Source: Pandoraea fibrosis (lineage in GTDB: Bacteria; Pseudomonadota; Gammaproteobacteria; Burkholderiales; Burkholderiaceae). From it: 64,000 bases of DNA. How positions within the stretch are numbered: position 1 is the first letter of the stretch; each line of letters starts with the position of its first letter. The notes beneath the pieces are model-generated. The model did no database searches, was not told where the DNA came from, and worked only from the letters and a program-made list of their open reading frames with translations. This document shows, one piece after another, positions 1 through 8,943 of this stretch. The stretch covers positions 4,154,001 through 4,218,000 of the forward strand of contig NZ_CP047385.1 of the NCBI RefSeq assembly GCF_000807775.2. Reading direction: 5' to 3'. Made by a program: the position numbers and the translations under genes.

Positions 1-250
1 ATTCGTTGTGACGGCTCCTACACTGGCGCGGGCTAACAGGGGCCTGCAGCCGCAGCACGGCTATCATATAAGAGAGTCCGGTGCTTCGCACTCATCAATG
101 GCAGCACACCCCGCAGCCCGCAAGCTTCCGTAGGTCAAGGAATTTTAGAAGCTTCATGTGACGCGGCGCTGTCAGCCTGGCAAAAAGCCACCCGGACGGC
201 GAGCTCATGTTGAGCTTCGCAGGAATTTGTACACGTCTGGAGAGATTCTC

Positions 251-1234
251 ATGGCAAAACCCGCAATGCGTGTCGCCGTCACCGGCGCCGCTGGCCAAAT
301 CGGCTACTCCCTGCTGTTCCGTATCGCCAATGGCGACATGCTCGGCAAGGATCAGCCCGTCATCCTGCAACTGCTCGACCTCCCGCAAGCTCAAGCCGCC
401 GTCAAGGGCGTCGTGATGGAGCTGGAAGACTGCGCCTTCCCGCTGCTCGCCGGTGTCGTCGTGACCGACGACCCGAAGGTCGCCTTCAAGGATGCCGACG
501 TCGCCCTGCTGGTGGGTGCCCGTCCGCGCTCGAAGGGCATGGAGCGCAAGGATCTGCTCGAAGCCAACGGCGCTATCTTCACGGTGCAGGGCAAGGCCCT
601 GGACGAAGTCGCCAAGCGTGACGTGAAGGTGCTCGTGGTCGGTAACCCGGCCAACACGAACGCCTACATCGCCATGAAGTCGGCCCCGAATCTGCCGAAG
701 GAAAACTTCACCGCGATGCTGCGTCTGGATCACAACCGTGCCCTGTCGCAAATCGCCGCCAAGACCGGCAAGCCGGTCGCCAGCATCGAAAAGCTGGCCG
801 TGTGGGGCAACCACTCGCCGACGATGTACGCCGACTACCGCTTCGCCACGATCGACGGCCAGAACGTCAAGTCGCTGATCAACGACGACGTGTGGAACAA
901 CGACGTGTTCCTGCCGACCGTCGGCAAGCGCGGCGCCGCCATCATCGAAGCCCGTGGCCTGTCGTCGGCCGCTTCGGCTGCCAACGCCGCCATCGACCAC
1001 ATCCATGACTGGGTGCTGGGCACGAATGGCAAGTGGGTCACGATGGGTATCCCGTCGGACGGCTCGTATGGCATTCCGGAAGACGTGATCTACGGCGTGC
1101 CGGTGACCTGCGAGAACGGCAAGTACAAGCGCGTGGAAGGCCTCGAGATCGACGCCTACTCGCGTGAAAAGATGAACATCACGCTGAACGAGCTCGAAGA
1201 AGAGCGCGCCGGCGTGGCACATCTGCTGGGCTAA
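251..1234 (+). CDS. mdh: malate dehydrogenase
   Basis: NAD-dependent oxidation of malate to oxaloacetate in the TCA cycle, cytoplasmic. The 327-residue product has the usual length for beta-proteobacterial Mdh. An N-terminal Rossmann glycine motif (GAAGQIG, residues 12-18) binds NAD. The substrate-binding arginine region is RPRSKGMER (91-99), followed by RLDHNR with D160, and the catalytic His is H188 in [13 protein letters not shown] chose the ATG at 251 because the protein begins MAKPAMRV, as in the family, and a GGAGAGA ribosome-binding site lies just upstream. The frame stays open further 5' but that stretch is not Mdh-like. A large hairpin follows the stop. Downstream come a small secreted-protein gene and acnA, so two TCA enzymes sit together. 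Confidence 0.97.
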   Translation: MAKPAMRVAVTGAAGQIGYSLLFRIANGDMLGKDQPVILQLLDLPQAQAAVKGVVMELEDCAFPLLAGVVVTDDPKVAFKDADVALLVGARPRSKGMERKDLLEANGAIFTVQGKALDEVAKRDVKVLVVGNPANTNAYIAMKSAPNLPKENFTAMLRLDHNRALSQIAAKTGKPVASIEKLAVWGNHSPTMYADYRFATIDGQNVKSLINDDVWNNDVFLPTVGKRGAAIIEARGLSSAASAANAAIDHIHDWVLGTNGKWVTMGIPSDGSYGIPEDVIYGVPVTCENGKYKRVEGLEIDAYSREKMNITLNELEEERAGVAHLLG

Positions 1235-1846
1235 TCCCCCGGGGACTCGGCCCCATGCGACGCCAAAAGCGTCGTCAGGGGCCGAACCTGCGCCGGCGGC
1301 TTACCCCCAGTGCCGGCGCCCCCCCAATATAGGGAACGTTTCCTGCAGTCATCGTGTCGACCAGAGCAACGATCGAAGTGACGACATCCAGCGCGAACGA
1401 CCGTGCCGTCCATCGCGATATGCCCCTGGCATCGCCCCAAGCAACACCCAGCATACCGAGCGACTTCTTGGCCAAGCGAATGCAACGCCTCACTGCCGCA
1501 CAATGTGCCCCGGACCGGACGACCGGCGTGCGTGCAATGTGCCAGGCAAGCGTGCAGCGCCGCATGGCAGCCCCTCTTCCGCGTTCGCTTCGCCAAGTAT
1601 CCCGCCCATTGCGTATCACAACCGCCCCAGCCGGCGGTAAGATGAGTGCGCGCCAAGTCCGATCCCGGCGTGACGCCGAATTCCGTACCGTAATACCCTG
1701 CTCAGCGACGCCGGTTTGTACCGCCGTCGCCCGCTGTGCTTGGCGCAAGGGAATTGAAAAAATTTGTATGGTGACGCCGAACGACGCAGACTTCGTACGA
1801 TAATCTGCGCTTTTATCCGCTCTCACCCATTGTTTGGAGACTCGCC
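1235..1846. other. 612-bp gap between mdh and the small secreted-protein gene
   Basis: Apart from the hairpin directly after mdh, I see no convincing gene. Open frames exist on both strands but lack good start sites and recognisable domains. The segment GTGACGCCGAA occurs twice in similar contexts (near 1670 and 1771), each followed by a TTCCGTA or TTCGTAC-like stretch, which may mark duplicated promoter DNA. The stretch before 1847 is the likely promoter region of the secreted-protein gene. Confidence 0.4.
1248..1284 (+). terminator. hairpin after mdh, possible terminator
   Basis: Two stacked stems: CGGCCCC (1248-1254) pairs with GGGGCCG (1278-1284), and inside it CGACGC pairs with GCGTCG around a CAAAA loop. 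No T-run follows, so this is either a weak or factor-assisted terminator or a 3' mRNA stabiliser for mdh. Confidence 0.5.
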
Positions 1847-2335
1847 ATGAAGAAGCTTTGCCTGACCGCGCTGGTTGCCCTGTGTTCCGCCGCCGTTGTG
1901 CCGGCCGCATTTGCTGCTGAGCCCGCAGCCACGACGGCCAAGAAGCCGGCCCCGAAGAAGAAGGCTCCGGCCAAGAAGAAAGCGGCAGCGGCAGCGGCCG
2001 TTCCCGCCCAGCCGGATGAAGGCTCGGAACAATGGAGCTGCAAGGAAAACCAGAAGCTGTTCATCAAGGGCGACATGAAGCGCGACCAGATTCTCACGAT
2101 GTTCTGGGAAGGCCGCAACTATCGCCTGCCGCGTCAACAGACGACGACCGGCGCAGACCGTTTCTATGACGCTGCCAGCGGCATGGACCTGGTCGTGATC
2201 CCGGCCAAGGCGATGCTGTTCACGCACCGCGATGGCGGCAGCCGTCTGGCTGACGAATGCATGACGCAAGCGATGTCGGACCAGAACAAGCTCGCCCCGA
2301 CCCAGTCGGTCGAACTGATCAAAGTGACCAACTGA
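1847..2335 (+). CDS. secreted protein with Lys/Ala/Pro linker and MliC-like C-terminal part
   Basis: A 162-residue exported protein. A Sec signal peptide (MKKLCLTALVALC, cleavage probably after AFA near residue 23) is followed by a low-complexity linker rich in Lys, Ala and Pro (about residues 30-55). The folded part of about 105 residues opens with WSCKENQ and contains an SGxD-like turn and a second Cys in DECM, so one disulfide is possible. Its layout (Cys near the start, short beta-rich domain, a Gly-Ala-Asp-Arg-Phe-Tyr-like stretch, closing Cys) resembles the MliC/PliC lysozyme-inhibitor fold. That assignment is inference. A basic linker of this type could bind the cell wall or anionic polymers. 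The gene stands alone between mdh and acnA, with its own ribosome-binding site (TTGGAGA). Confidence 0.75.
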   Translation: MKKLCLTALVALCSAAVVPAAFAAEPAATTAKKPAPKKKAPAKKKAAAAAAVPAQPDEGSEQWSCKENQKLFIKGDMKRDQILTMFWEGRNYRLPRQQTTTGADRFYDAASGMDLVVIPAKAMLFTHRDGGSRLADECMTQAMSDQNKLAPTQSVELIKVTN

Positions 2336-2416
2336 GGCCAACCCGGTTGCCCCGGATGCCGATCGCATGATGCGCCAGCCGCTTTCCTGCTGCAGCCTCA
2401 GCCCTACCCGTAGTCC

Positions 2417-2447
2417 CCGGTGCGCCGGACTTCCTCCGGCGCACCGG
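2417..2447 (+). other. perfect 13-bp hairpin in the acnA leader
   Basis: CCGGTGCGCCGGA (2417-2429) pairs perfectly with TCCGGCGCACCGG (2435-2447) around a 5-nt loop. No T-tract follows. It lies about 100 nt before the acnA start and about 80 nt after the previous stop, so it could be a terminator or processing site for the upstream gene or a leader structure of acnA. Confidence 0.55.
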
Positions 2448-2455
2448 CGTCGCAA

Positions 2456-2477
2456 CGGGCACCCGCGAGAGTGCCCG
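2456..2477 (+). other. second small hairpin in the acnA leader
   Basis: CGGGCAC (2456-2462) pairs with GTGCCCG (2471-2477) around an 8-nt loop, 8 nt after the larger hairpin. The two stems form a tandem structured leader ahead of acnA. Confidence 0.4.
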
Positions 2478-2544
2478 CACGACGCCGCCCCCCGCTAATC
2501 GCATTACCACCGCTTCGTTTTTCTGTATCACTCAAGGAAAGATC

Positions 2545-5253
2545 ATGGCCCACAACCTCCACAAAACGCTTAAAGAGTTCAAACTCAGCGGCGACAAGAA
2601 AGGCAAGTTCTACTCGCTGCCCCAACTGGGTAAAGCCCTGGGTGTGAATGTCGAGCGCCTGCCGGTGTCGATCCGTATCGTGCTCGAGTCCGTGCTGCGC
2701 AACTGCGACGGCAAGAAGGTGACGGAAGAGCACGTCAAGCAACTGGCCAACTGGAAGCCGACCGCCGAGCGCACCGACGAAATCCCGTTCGTCGTGGCGC
2801 GCGTCGTGCTGCAGGATTTCACCGGCGTGCCGCTGCTGGCCGACCTGGCAGCCATGCGCAATGTCGCCGAGCGCCAGGGCAAGAACCCGAAGCGCATCGA
2901 GCCGCTCGTGCCGGTGGATCTGGTGGTTGACCACTCGGTCCAGATCGATCACTTCCGCGAGAAGAAAGCGCTCGACCTGAACATGAAGCTGGAATTCCAG
3001 CGCAATAACGAGCGTTATCAGTTCATGAAGTGGGGTATGCAGGCATTCGACACGTTCGGCGTCGTGCAACCGGGCTTCGGCATCGTGCACCAGGTGAACC
3101 TGGAGTACCTCGCCCGCGGCGTGCACAAGAAGGACGACGTGTTCTACCCGGATACCCTCGTGGGTACCGACAGCCACACGACCATGATCAACGGTATCGG
3201 CGTGGTGGGCTGGGGGGTGGGCGGTATCGAAGCCGAAGCCGGCATGCTGGGGCAACCGGTGTACTTCCTCACGCCGGACGTCGTCGGTGTGGAACTGACG
3301 GGCCGTCTGCGCGAAGGTGTGACCGCGACCGACCTGGTGCTCACCATCACGGAAATGCTGCGTCGCGAGAAGGTCGTCGGCAAGTTCGTCGAATTCTTCG
3401 GTGAAGGCACGGCAAGCCTGGCGCTGCCGGATCGCGCCACCATCGCGAACATGGCACCGGAATACGGCGCAACGATGGGCTTCTTCCCGGTCGACGAAAA
3501 GACCATCGACTACTTCAAGGGCACGGGCCGCACGAAGAGCGAAATCGATGCCTTCGAGTCGTACTTCAAGGCGCAGAAGCTGTTCGGCATTCCGAAGACC
3601 AACGAGATCGACTACACGAAGACGCTCACGCTGGATCTGGGCACGGTCGCCCCGTCGCTGGCTGGTCCGAAGCGTCCGCAAGACCGCATCGAAATCGGTA
3701 ATGTGAAGTCGACGTTCAAGGATCTCTTCACCAAGCCGGTGGCAGAGAACGGCTTCAACAAGACCGAAGAACAACTCGACACGACCTACAAGACCGACAG
3801 CGGCATCGATGTGCAAAACGGCGACGTGCTGATCGCCGCCATCACGTCGTGCACGAACACGTCGAACCCGAGCGTGCTGCTCGCAGCAGGTTTGCTGGCC
3901 AAGAAGGCGGTGGAAGCCGGCCTGAAGGTCGCGCCGCACATCAAGACCTCGCTCGCCCCGGGAAGCCGCGTGGTGACCGAGTACCTCGAAGCTGCCGGTC
4001 TGCTGCCGTACCTCGAGAAGCTGGGCTTCGGCGTGACGGCCTACGGCTGCACGACCTGCATCGGTAATGCCGGCGATCTGACGGCCGAACTGAACGACAC
4101 GATCGTGAAGAACGATCTGGTCGCTGCCGCCGTCCTGTCGGGCAACCGTAACTTCGAAGCGCGCATTCACCCGAACATTCGCGCCAACTTCCTCGCTTCG
4201 CCGCCGCTCGTCGTGGCCTACGCCATCGCCGGCAATGTGCGTCGCGACCTGATGACCGAACCGGTCGGCAAGGGTCGTGGCGGCCGTGACATCTTCCTGG
4301 GCGACATTTGGCCGACCAGCGAAGAAATCCACAAGCTGATGAAGTTCGCCATGAACGCGAAGGTCTTCAAGACCAACTACGACTCGGTGAAGGAACCGAG
4401 CCCGCTGTGGGCCAAGGTCAAGGGCTCGAAGGGGCAGGTCTACGATTGGCCGACCTCGACGTACATTGCCGAGCCGCCGTTCTTCGACGGTTTCGCGATG
4501 GACCCGAAGACCGATATCGAACCGATCCACGGCGCCCGCGCGCTGGGGGTGTTCGGTGACTCGGTCACGACCGATCACATCAGCCCGGCCGGCTCGATCA
4601 AGGAAACGTCGCCCGCAGGCAAGTGGCTGCTCGAAAACGGCGTGCTCAAGGCCGACTTCAACAGCTACGGCTCGCGCCGCGGCAACCACGAAGTGATGAT
4701 GCGCGGCACGTTCGCCAACGTGCGTATCAAGAATCTGATGATCCCCGCGAAGGAAGACGGTTCGCGCGTCGAAGGCGGCCTGACGATTCACCAGCCGAGC
4801 GGCGAACAACTGTCGATCTATGACGCTGCCATGAAGTATGTCGGCGACAACATCCCGACGGTGGTGTTCGGCGGCGAAGAGTACGGCACGGGTTCGTCGC
4901 GTGACTGGGCAGCCAAGGGCACGCAACTGCTCGGCGTGAAAGCGGTCATCGCGCGCTCGTTCGAGCGTATCCACCGCTCGAATCTGGTCGGCATGGGCGT
5001 GCTGCCCCTGCAGTTCAAGGGCTCGGACAGCGCGCAGTCGCTCGGCATCACGGGCGAAGAGACGTTCGACATCGAAGGGCTGAGCGCCGACATCAAGCCG
5101 CAGCAGGATGTCACGCTGGTGATCCATCGCAAGAACGGCGAAACGCAAAAGGTGCAAGTCCTGCTGCGTATCGACACGCCGATCGAAGTGGATTACTACA
5201 AGCACGGCGGTATTCTGCCGTTCGTGCTGCGTCAACTGCTCGCCGCTGCCTGA
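2545..5253 (+). CDS. acnA: aconitate hydratase A
   Basis: Interconverts citrate and isocitrate through cis-aconitate in the TCA cycle, using a [4Fe-4S] cluster. The product of 902 residues is the size of the AcnA/IRP1 type. Cluster ligands are visible as C436 in TSCTNTSNP and C502 and C505 in YGCTTCIGN. The C-terminal swivel domain carries [10 protein letters not shown], which provides substrate-binding Ser and Arg. The ATG at 2545 is preceded by AAGGAAA and gives the family-typical start MAHNLHKTL. Two tandem terminator hairpins follow. AcnA-type enzymes can act as RNA-binding proteins when the cluster is lost; nothing here tests that. Confidence 0.97.
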   Translation: MAHNLHKTLKEFKLSGDKKGKFYSLPQLGKALGVNVERLPVSIRIVLESVLRNCDGKKVTEEHVKQLANWKPTAERTDEIPFVVARVVLQDFTGVPLLADLAAMRNVAERQGKNPKRIEPLVPVDLVVDHSVQIDHFREKKALDLNMKLEFQRNNERYQFMKWGMQAFDTFGVVQPGFGIVHQVNLEYLARGVHKKDDVFYPDTLVGTDSHTTMINGIGVVGWGVGGIEAEAGMLGQPVYFLTPDVVGVELTGRLREGVTATDLVLTITEMLRREKVVGKFVEFFGEGTASLALPDRATIANMAPEYGATMGFFPVDEKTIDYFKGTGRTKSEIDAFESYFKAQKLFGIPKTNEIDYTKTLTLDLGTVAPSLAGPKRPQDRIEIGNVKSTFKDLFTKPVAENGFNKTEEQLDTTYKTDSGIDVQNGDVLIAAITSCTNTSNPSVLLAAGLLAKKAVEAGLKVAPHIKTSLAPGSRVVTEYLEAAGLLPYLEKLGFGVTAYGCTTCIGNAGDLTAELNDTIVKNDLVAAAVLSGNRNFEARIHPNIRANFLASPPLVVAYAIAGNVRRDLMTEPVGKGRGGRDIFLGDIWPTSEEIHKLMKFAMNAKVFKTNYDSVKEPSPLWAKVKGSKGQVYDWPTSTYIAEPPFFDGFAMDPKTDIEPIHGARALGVFGDSVTTDHISPAGSIKETSPAGKWLLENGVLKADFNSYGSRRGNHEVMMRGTFANVRIKNLMIPAKEDGSRVEGGLTIHQPSGEQLSIYDAAMKYVGDNIPTVVFGGEEYGTGSSRDWAAKGTQLLGVKAVIARSFERIHRSNLVGMGVLPLQFKGSDSAQSLGITGEETFDIEGLSADIKPQQDVTLVIHRKNGETQKVQVLLRIDTPIEVDYYKHGGILPFVLRQLLAAA

Positions 5254-5277
5254 TTGGCGGTTCGCGAGTGACTCAGG

Positions 5278-5306
5278 CTATCGGGCGACGCCTTGTCGTC
5301 CGATAG
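5278..5306 (+). terminator. first hairpin after acnA
   Basis: CTATCGGGCGAC pairs with GTCGTCCGATAG around GCCTT with one G-T-type mismatch. It is immediately followed by the stronger terminator at 5311, giving a tandem arrangement. Confidence 0.6.
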
Positions 5307-5310
5307 CACG

Positions 5311-5337
5311 CAAAACCCGGCCTCGCGCCGGGTTTTG
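5311..5337 (+). terminator. intrinsic terminator of acnA
   Basis: CAAAACCCGGC (5311-5321) and GCCGGGTTTTG (5327-5337) form a perfect 11-bp stem with a CTCGC loop. The A/T flanks supply the U-rich 3' side, so this is a classic Rho-independent terminator. Confidence 0.88.
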
Positions 5338-5466
5338 CCGTTTTGGCCACCTCGACGCTCCCGGCCCGCCCGGCCTTGTCATGTCCGAAAATGACTAGCA
5401 CCGCCCGGGCCTCGCGCGTAGAGTGACAGCCATGTCCTCCGCCCCCGCCCTGCCGGCTGTCCGCTC

Positions 5467-6954
5467 ATGACGCTCGACCCCGAAGTCTGTTACAAGGCCG
5501 TCTCCGCTCGCGACCGGCGCTTCGACGGCTGGTTCTTCGTCGGCGTGTCCTCCACCGGCATCTACTGCCGCCCGGTGTGCAACGTGCGAACGCCGCGCTT
5601 CGAGAATTGCACCTTCTACGGCAGCGCCGCCGCTGCCGAGAAGGCCGGTTACCGCCCTTGTCTGAAGTGCCGCCCTGAACTCGCCCCCGGCGGCGCGCGT
5701 TTCGACGCCACCCGCGAACTCGCCGACGCCGCCGCCGCGATGATCGACGAAGGCTTCCTCAACCGCGCCGGACTCCCGGCACTCGCGGCCCGCATCGGCA
5801 TCACGGAACGCCATCTGCGCCGTATCTTCGCCGACGAGTTCGGTGTCTCGCCCATCGAGTACGCGCAGACGCAACGGCTGCTGCTCGCCAAGCGTCTGCT
5901 CACCGATACGGCGCTGCCGGTGACGGAAATCGCCCTCGCCTCCGGTTTCGGCAGCGTCCGACGCTTCAACGGCCTGTTCAAAACCCGCTACGGCTTCGCC
6001 CCCGGCCGGCTTCGCCTGAATGCCCGCCATGCGCGGCTCCCCGATGGCGATCTCGTATTCCAGCTCGCCTACCGGCCGCCCTTTGCCTGGCACGCCCTCC
6101 TCGACTTCCTTGGCGACCGGGCAATCGAAGGCGTTGAACTGCGCGAGGGCGACGTCTACACCCGCACGCTGAACATCGAGCGACAAGACGGGCAAACCGT
6201 CGCCGGATGGTGTCGCATCGTGCCGCTGCCGGATCGCCACGCGTTGCAAGTGACGCTGCCGCCCGTGCTGGCCGGCAGCGTGCCCCAGGTGCTGGGCAAA
6301 CTGCGCCATCTGTTCGACCTGGGTGCGCGTCCGGACGTCATCGACGCCCATCTCGGGCAACTCGCTGCGACAACCCCGGGCCTGCGAGTGCCGGGCGCGG
6401 TCGACGGCTTCGAGATTGCCGTGCGCGCCATCGTCGGTCAGCAAATCACTGTCAAAGGCGCCCGACGCTTGCTTGGGCGCCTCGCGCAACGCTTCGGCAC
6501 GCCGCTGCCTGCCCCGGCGCATGGTCTGACGCACACCTTCCCCAGCGCCGCGCAACTGCTCGCCGCCTCCTCCGACTCACTTGGCCAGGCCGGTATCATT
6601 CGAAGTCGAATTGCCGCGATCCACGGGGTCGCGCAGGCGATCGTCGATGGCCACCTGCGGCTTGACCCACTGGCACCGCTGGAAGCCACCATAGAGGCGC
6701 TGCTCGCTATCAAGGGCATCGGACCGTGGACGGCGCAGTACATCGCGATGCGCGCCCTCGGTTCGCCCGACGCGATCCCCGTCGACGATCTGGTACTGCG
6801 TCAGGCACTGGGCGTGACCGACGGACGCGCCGTCGCCGCACGCACGACCCAATGGGCGCCGTGGCGCGCCTACGCGGCGCTGCATATCTGGCGCGCGGCA
6901 GCACAAGGACCGGCAGGCCAACCGGTCGAGACTTTGCAGGAGGTATTGGCATGA
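5467..6954 (+). CDS. Ada N-terminal/AraC-HTH fused to AlkA-type DNA-3-methyladenine glycosylase
   Basis: A 495-residue fusion for alkylation damage. The N-terminal Ada zinc domain has C34, C38, C65 and C68 (GIYCRPVC and RPCLKC); in Ada the first of these accepts methyl groups from phosphotriesters and switches on transcription. An AraC-type HTH follows (about 85-180). The C-terminal half is an AlkA N-domain plus HhH-GPD glycosylase, with the hairpin AIKGIGPWTAQY and the catalytic Asp D441 in PVDDLVLRQ, which removes alkylated bases. The O6-methylguanine transferase domain of E. coli Ada is absent but is encoded by the next gene, whose ATG overlaps this stop (ATGA). The protein is probably both an autoregulator and a repair enzyme, as in known AlkA/Ada fusions. 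Confidence 0.93.
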   Translation: MTLDPEVCYKAVSARDRRFDGWFFVGVSSTGIYCRPVCNVRTPRFENCTFYGSAAAAEKAGYRPCLKCRPELAPGGARFDATRELADAAAAMIDEGFLNRAGLPALAARIGITERHLRRIFADEFGVSPIEYAQTQRLLLAKRLLTDTALPVTEIALASGFGSVRRFNGLFKTRYGFAPGRLRLNARHARLPDGDLVFQLAYRPPFAWHALLDFLGDRAIEGVELREGDVYTRTLNIERQDGQTVAGWCRIVPLPDRHALQVTLPPVLAGSVPQVLGKLRHLFDLGARPDVIDAHLGQLAATTPGLRVPGAVDGFEIAVRAIVGQQITVKGARRLLGRLAQRFGTPLPAPAHGLTHTFPSAAQLLAASSDSLGQAGIIRSRIAAIHGVAQAIVDGHLRLDPLAPLEATIEALLAIKGIGPWTAQYIAMRALGSPDAIPVDDLVLRQALGVTDGRAVAARTTQWAPWRAYAALHIWRAAAQGPAGQPVETLQEVLA

Positions 6955-7514
6955 CCCGCTACGAAACGTATTACGGCAGCCCGCTGGGCGAGATGCTGCT
7001 CGTCGCGAATGGCGACGCCATCACCGGCGTTTATTTCTCGCATCAGAAGTACTTTCCGCAAGACACCGATGTGCGCCGCGACGGCGACGACATCGCCGTT
7101 CTGAACGACGCGAAGCGCCAACTCGACGAGTATTTTCACGAAGGACGCCGCACGTTCGAACTCGCGCTGGCCCCTGAAGGCACGCCGTTTCAGCAACGCG
7201 TCTGGGGCGAACTGCGCCGTATCCCGTTCGGCGAGACACGCAGCTACGGCGATCTGGCCCACGCGTTGGGCGACGCGAACAAGTCGCGCGCCGTCGGCGC
7301 CGCCAACGGGCGGAATCCGATAACGATCATCGTTCCTTGCCACCGCGTGATCGGCGCGGACGGCACCCTCACCGGCTATGCCAGCGGCGTGGAGCGCAAG
7401 CTCGCCCTGCTCTCGCTCGAAGGCGCAGCGCTGGCCGCCGTCAATGGCACCGGTGCTGGCGCGACGCGGCGCACACGGCTGTCGGCACCCGCCAATCTCG
7501 CATTCGATTTCTGA
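6951..7514 (+). CDS. ogt: methylated-DNA--protein-cysteine methyltransferase
   Basis: A suicide enzyme that transfers the methyl group from O6-methylguanine or O4-methylthymine to its own cysteine. The 187-residue product has the active-site motif IVPCHRVIG with C130, and the helix-turn-helix part with the arginine finger in NKSRAVGAANGRNP. The ATG at 6951 overlaps the stop of the upstream Ada/AlkA gene and has GGAGG nearby (CAGGAGGTATTGGC), so translation is coupled. The C-terminal 25 residues past the usual Ogt end are Ala/Thr-rich and of unknown use. ogt versus adaB naming is a choice; the biochemical role is clear. Confidence 0.94.
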   Translation: MTRYETYYGSPLGEMLLVANGDAITGVYFSHQKYFPQDTDVRRDGDDIAVLNDAKRQLDEYFHEGRRTFELALAPEGTPFQQRVWGELRRIPFGETRSYGDLAHALGDANKSRAVGAANGRNPITIIVPCHRVIGADGTLTGYASGVERKLALLSLEGAALAAVNGTGAGATRRTRLSAPANLAFDF

Positions 7515-7649
7515 CGGAAATCGGTGGCCGGCGTCGAAGCGCGGGACTGGCTCGCCGGACCGCGCGAGCACGATTGACGGGTATGTCCCATCAATCGCGT
7601 TCACGCATGCCGTACAATCGTGAGTTCATGTATTTCTGCTTTGCATACT

Positions 7650-8828
7650 ATGCGCCCACGCACCGCCAAACGACTGACTCCCGACGCTGAAAAACTGGTC
7701 GGCCACGCGCTTGCGCTCGCCGCCTCCGGTAGCCGTATCGAGGACCGCTTCTGGGAAGCCCAGCTCGACACGTTGCTCACGCGCGTGCTGCGCACGGGAA
7801 ACCAGCCGGCCATCGACGCGGCGCTCGATCATCTTCAGGCCAACCACAGCGAGGCCTACGGCGCCCTGGCGGACCTGATCGAATCGCAAAGCGAATCGGC
7901 GGAACCCGAGGCCGAAGATCAGGTATGGGACGGTCTGCTCGTCGCCATCCCGATTCTGGCCTGGACACGCTACGCCATCCCCTCCGGCCCGGTGAAAGCC
8001 GACGCGCTCATGCCCATTCGCGCGCATCTGCATGCGCATGTGCTGGCAGAATCCGCACGCGTGGCCATTTCGCCCTATCTCTACAGCATCGATCAATTGC
8101 CGCGCACACATTGCGAGTCGTGGAAGGTCACGCAGCAACTCGTGCGGGCGGCCGTCGATCACGCCGAGGTCAAGCAGCCGGGCAACGATCTGCCGGAGAC
8201 AGCCCCGATCCTCGCCGACCCGCGCTTCCTGCTGGCGGCCGTCACCGTCCCGAAGGGCACACCGATGTTCCGCTGGCAGGAAGACGGCGCACGTCACGCC
8301 GAGCGCGGCCAGTGCCAGGAGGCATGGTCGGCACAGGGTGGACCGAATCTGAATGCGCTGTTGCCGGGCTGCGAAATCGAATGCCTGCTGCCCGACGCGT
8401 ATTACGCCAGTTGCCGCGAGGCCGACGAGCGCATTCGCCCTCACACGATCCGCACGGCGTTGCGCTATCTCGAAGACGTGCTGACGCTCACGCCTACCGA
8501 GCTGCGCGCGGTCGTGGCCGGCTTCGGCGAGCAGAACATCGACGAGTACCGCATCGGCTTTACGCAGCGCGGCAGCAACGATGTCATCTACGGTGTCGTG
8601 TGGCCGCTGTATGGTCGCGAGAACGGCGAAGTCGAAGGCGGTGCGCTCGACGAAGTCACCGACCTGCTCAAGTCCTGCGGTGTGACCGAGATCCGCAAAC
8701 ACCCGGGGCGCTTCGATCCGGAGTATTGCGACGATTGCGGCGTGCCGCTCTATCCGGACCCGGTGGGGGAAATCGTCCATGCGGAAATGCCGGAAGACGC
8801 CGAACCGAATCGCCCTCATTTCCACTGA
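7650..8828 (+). CDS. DUF2863 family protein
   Basis: A conserved hypothetical protein of 392 residues that I recognise as the DUF2863 family of Burkholderiales. No catalytic motif is evident. It is soluble, acidic and mixed alpha/beta, with a C-terminal CDDCGVPLYPDP segment that places two Cys close together and could bind metal. The ATG at 7650 (MRPRTAKRLTPD) is preferred over an in-frame GTG 30 nt upstream because the latter overlaps a TACAAT box (7613-7618). It is followed by a bidirectional terminator shared with the convergent methyltransferase gene. Function unknown. Confidence 0.8.
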   Translation: MRPRTAKRLTPDAEKLVGHALALAASGSRIEDRFWEAQLDTLLTRVLRTGNQPAIDAALDHLQANHSEAYGALADLIESQSESAEPEAEDQVWDGLLVAIPILAWTRYAIPSGPVKADALMPIRAHLHAHVLAESARVAISPYLYSIDQLPRTHCESWKVTQQLVRAAVDHAEVKQPGNDLPETAPILADPRFLLAAVTVPKGTPMFRWQEDGARHAERGQCQEAWSAQGGPNLNALLPGCEIECLLPDAYYASCREADERIRPHTIRTALRYLEDVLTLTPTELRAVVAGFGEQNIDEYRIGFTQRGSNDVIYGVVWPLYGRENGEVEGGALDEVTDLLKSCGVTEIRKHPGRFDPEYCDDCGVPLYPDPVGEIVHAEMPEDAEPNRPHFH

Positions 8829-8875
8829 TCGTTAGCGCGTCGCCCTGATGCGCATCGGCGCCTGCCGACGATACC

Positions 8876-8915
8876 AAAATGGCCGAGCGCTTTTTTCAGC
8901 GCCCGGCCATTTTTT
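8876..8915. terminator. bidirectional intrinsic terminator
   Basis: AAAATGGCCGAGCGC and GCGCCCGGCCATTTTTT pair with one mismatch and are flanked by A and T runs on both sides. It lies between two convergent genes and serves both. Confidence 0.9.
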
Positions 8916-8943
8916 CGTGTCGTGGGCGAAGCACGCCCTCCCC

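Noticed and set aside
1354..1803. 149-codon frame in the mdh to acnA gap
   Set aside because: Starts with GTG without a ribosome-binding site, overlaps frames on the other strand, and resembles no family.
2404..5235. 943-codon open frame on the minus strand opposite acnA
   Set aside because: It mirrors acnA codon by codon in a GC-rich genome, has no family resemblance and is Arg/His-rich as expected for antisense frames.
7574..7618. TTGACG and TACAAT as a promoter for the DUF2863 gene
   Set aside because: Spacing of 33 bp is far too long. TACAAT alone may still be a -10 box, but no matching -35 is seen.
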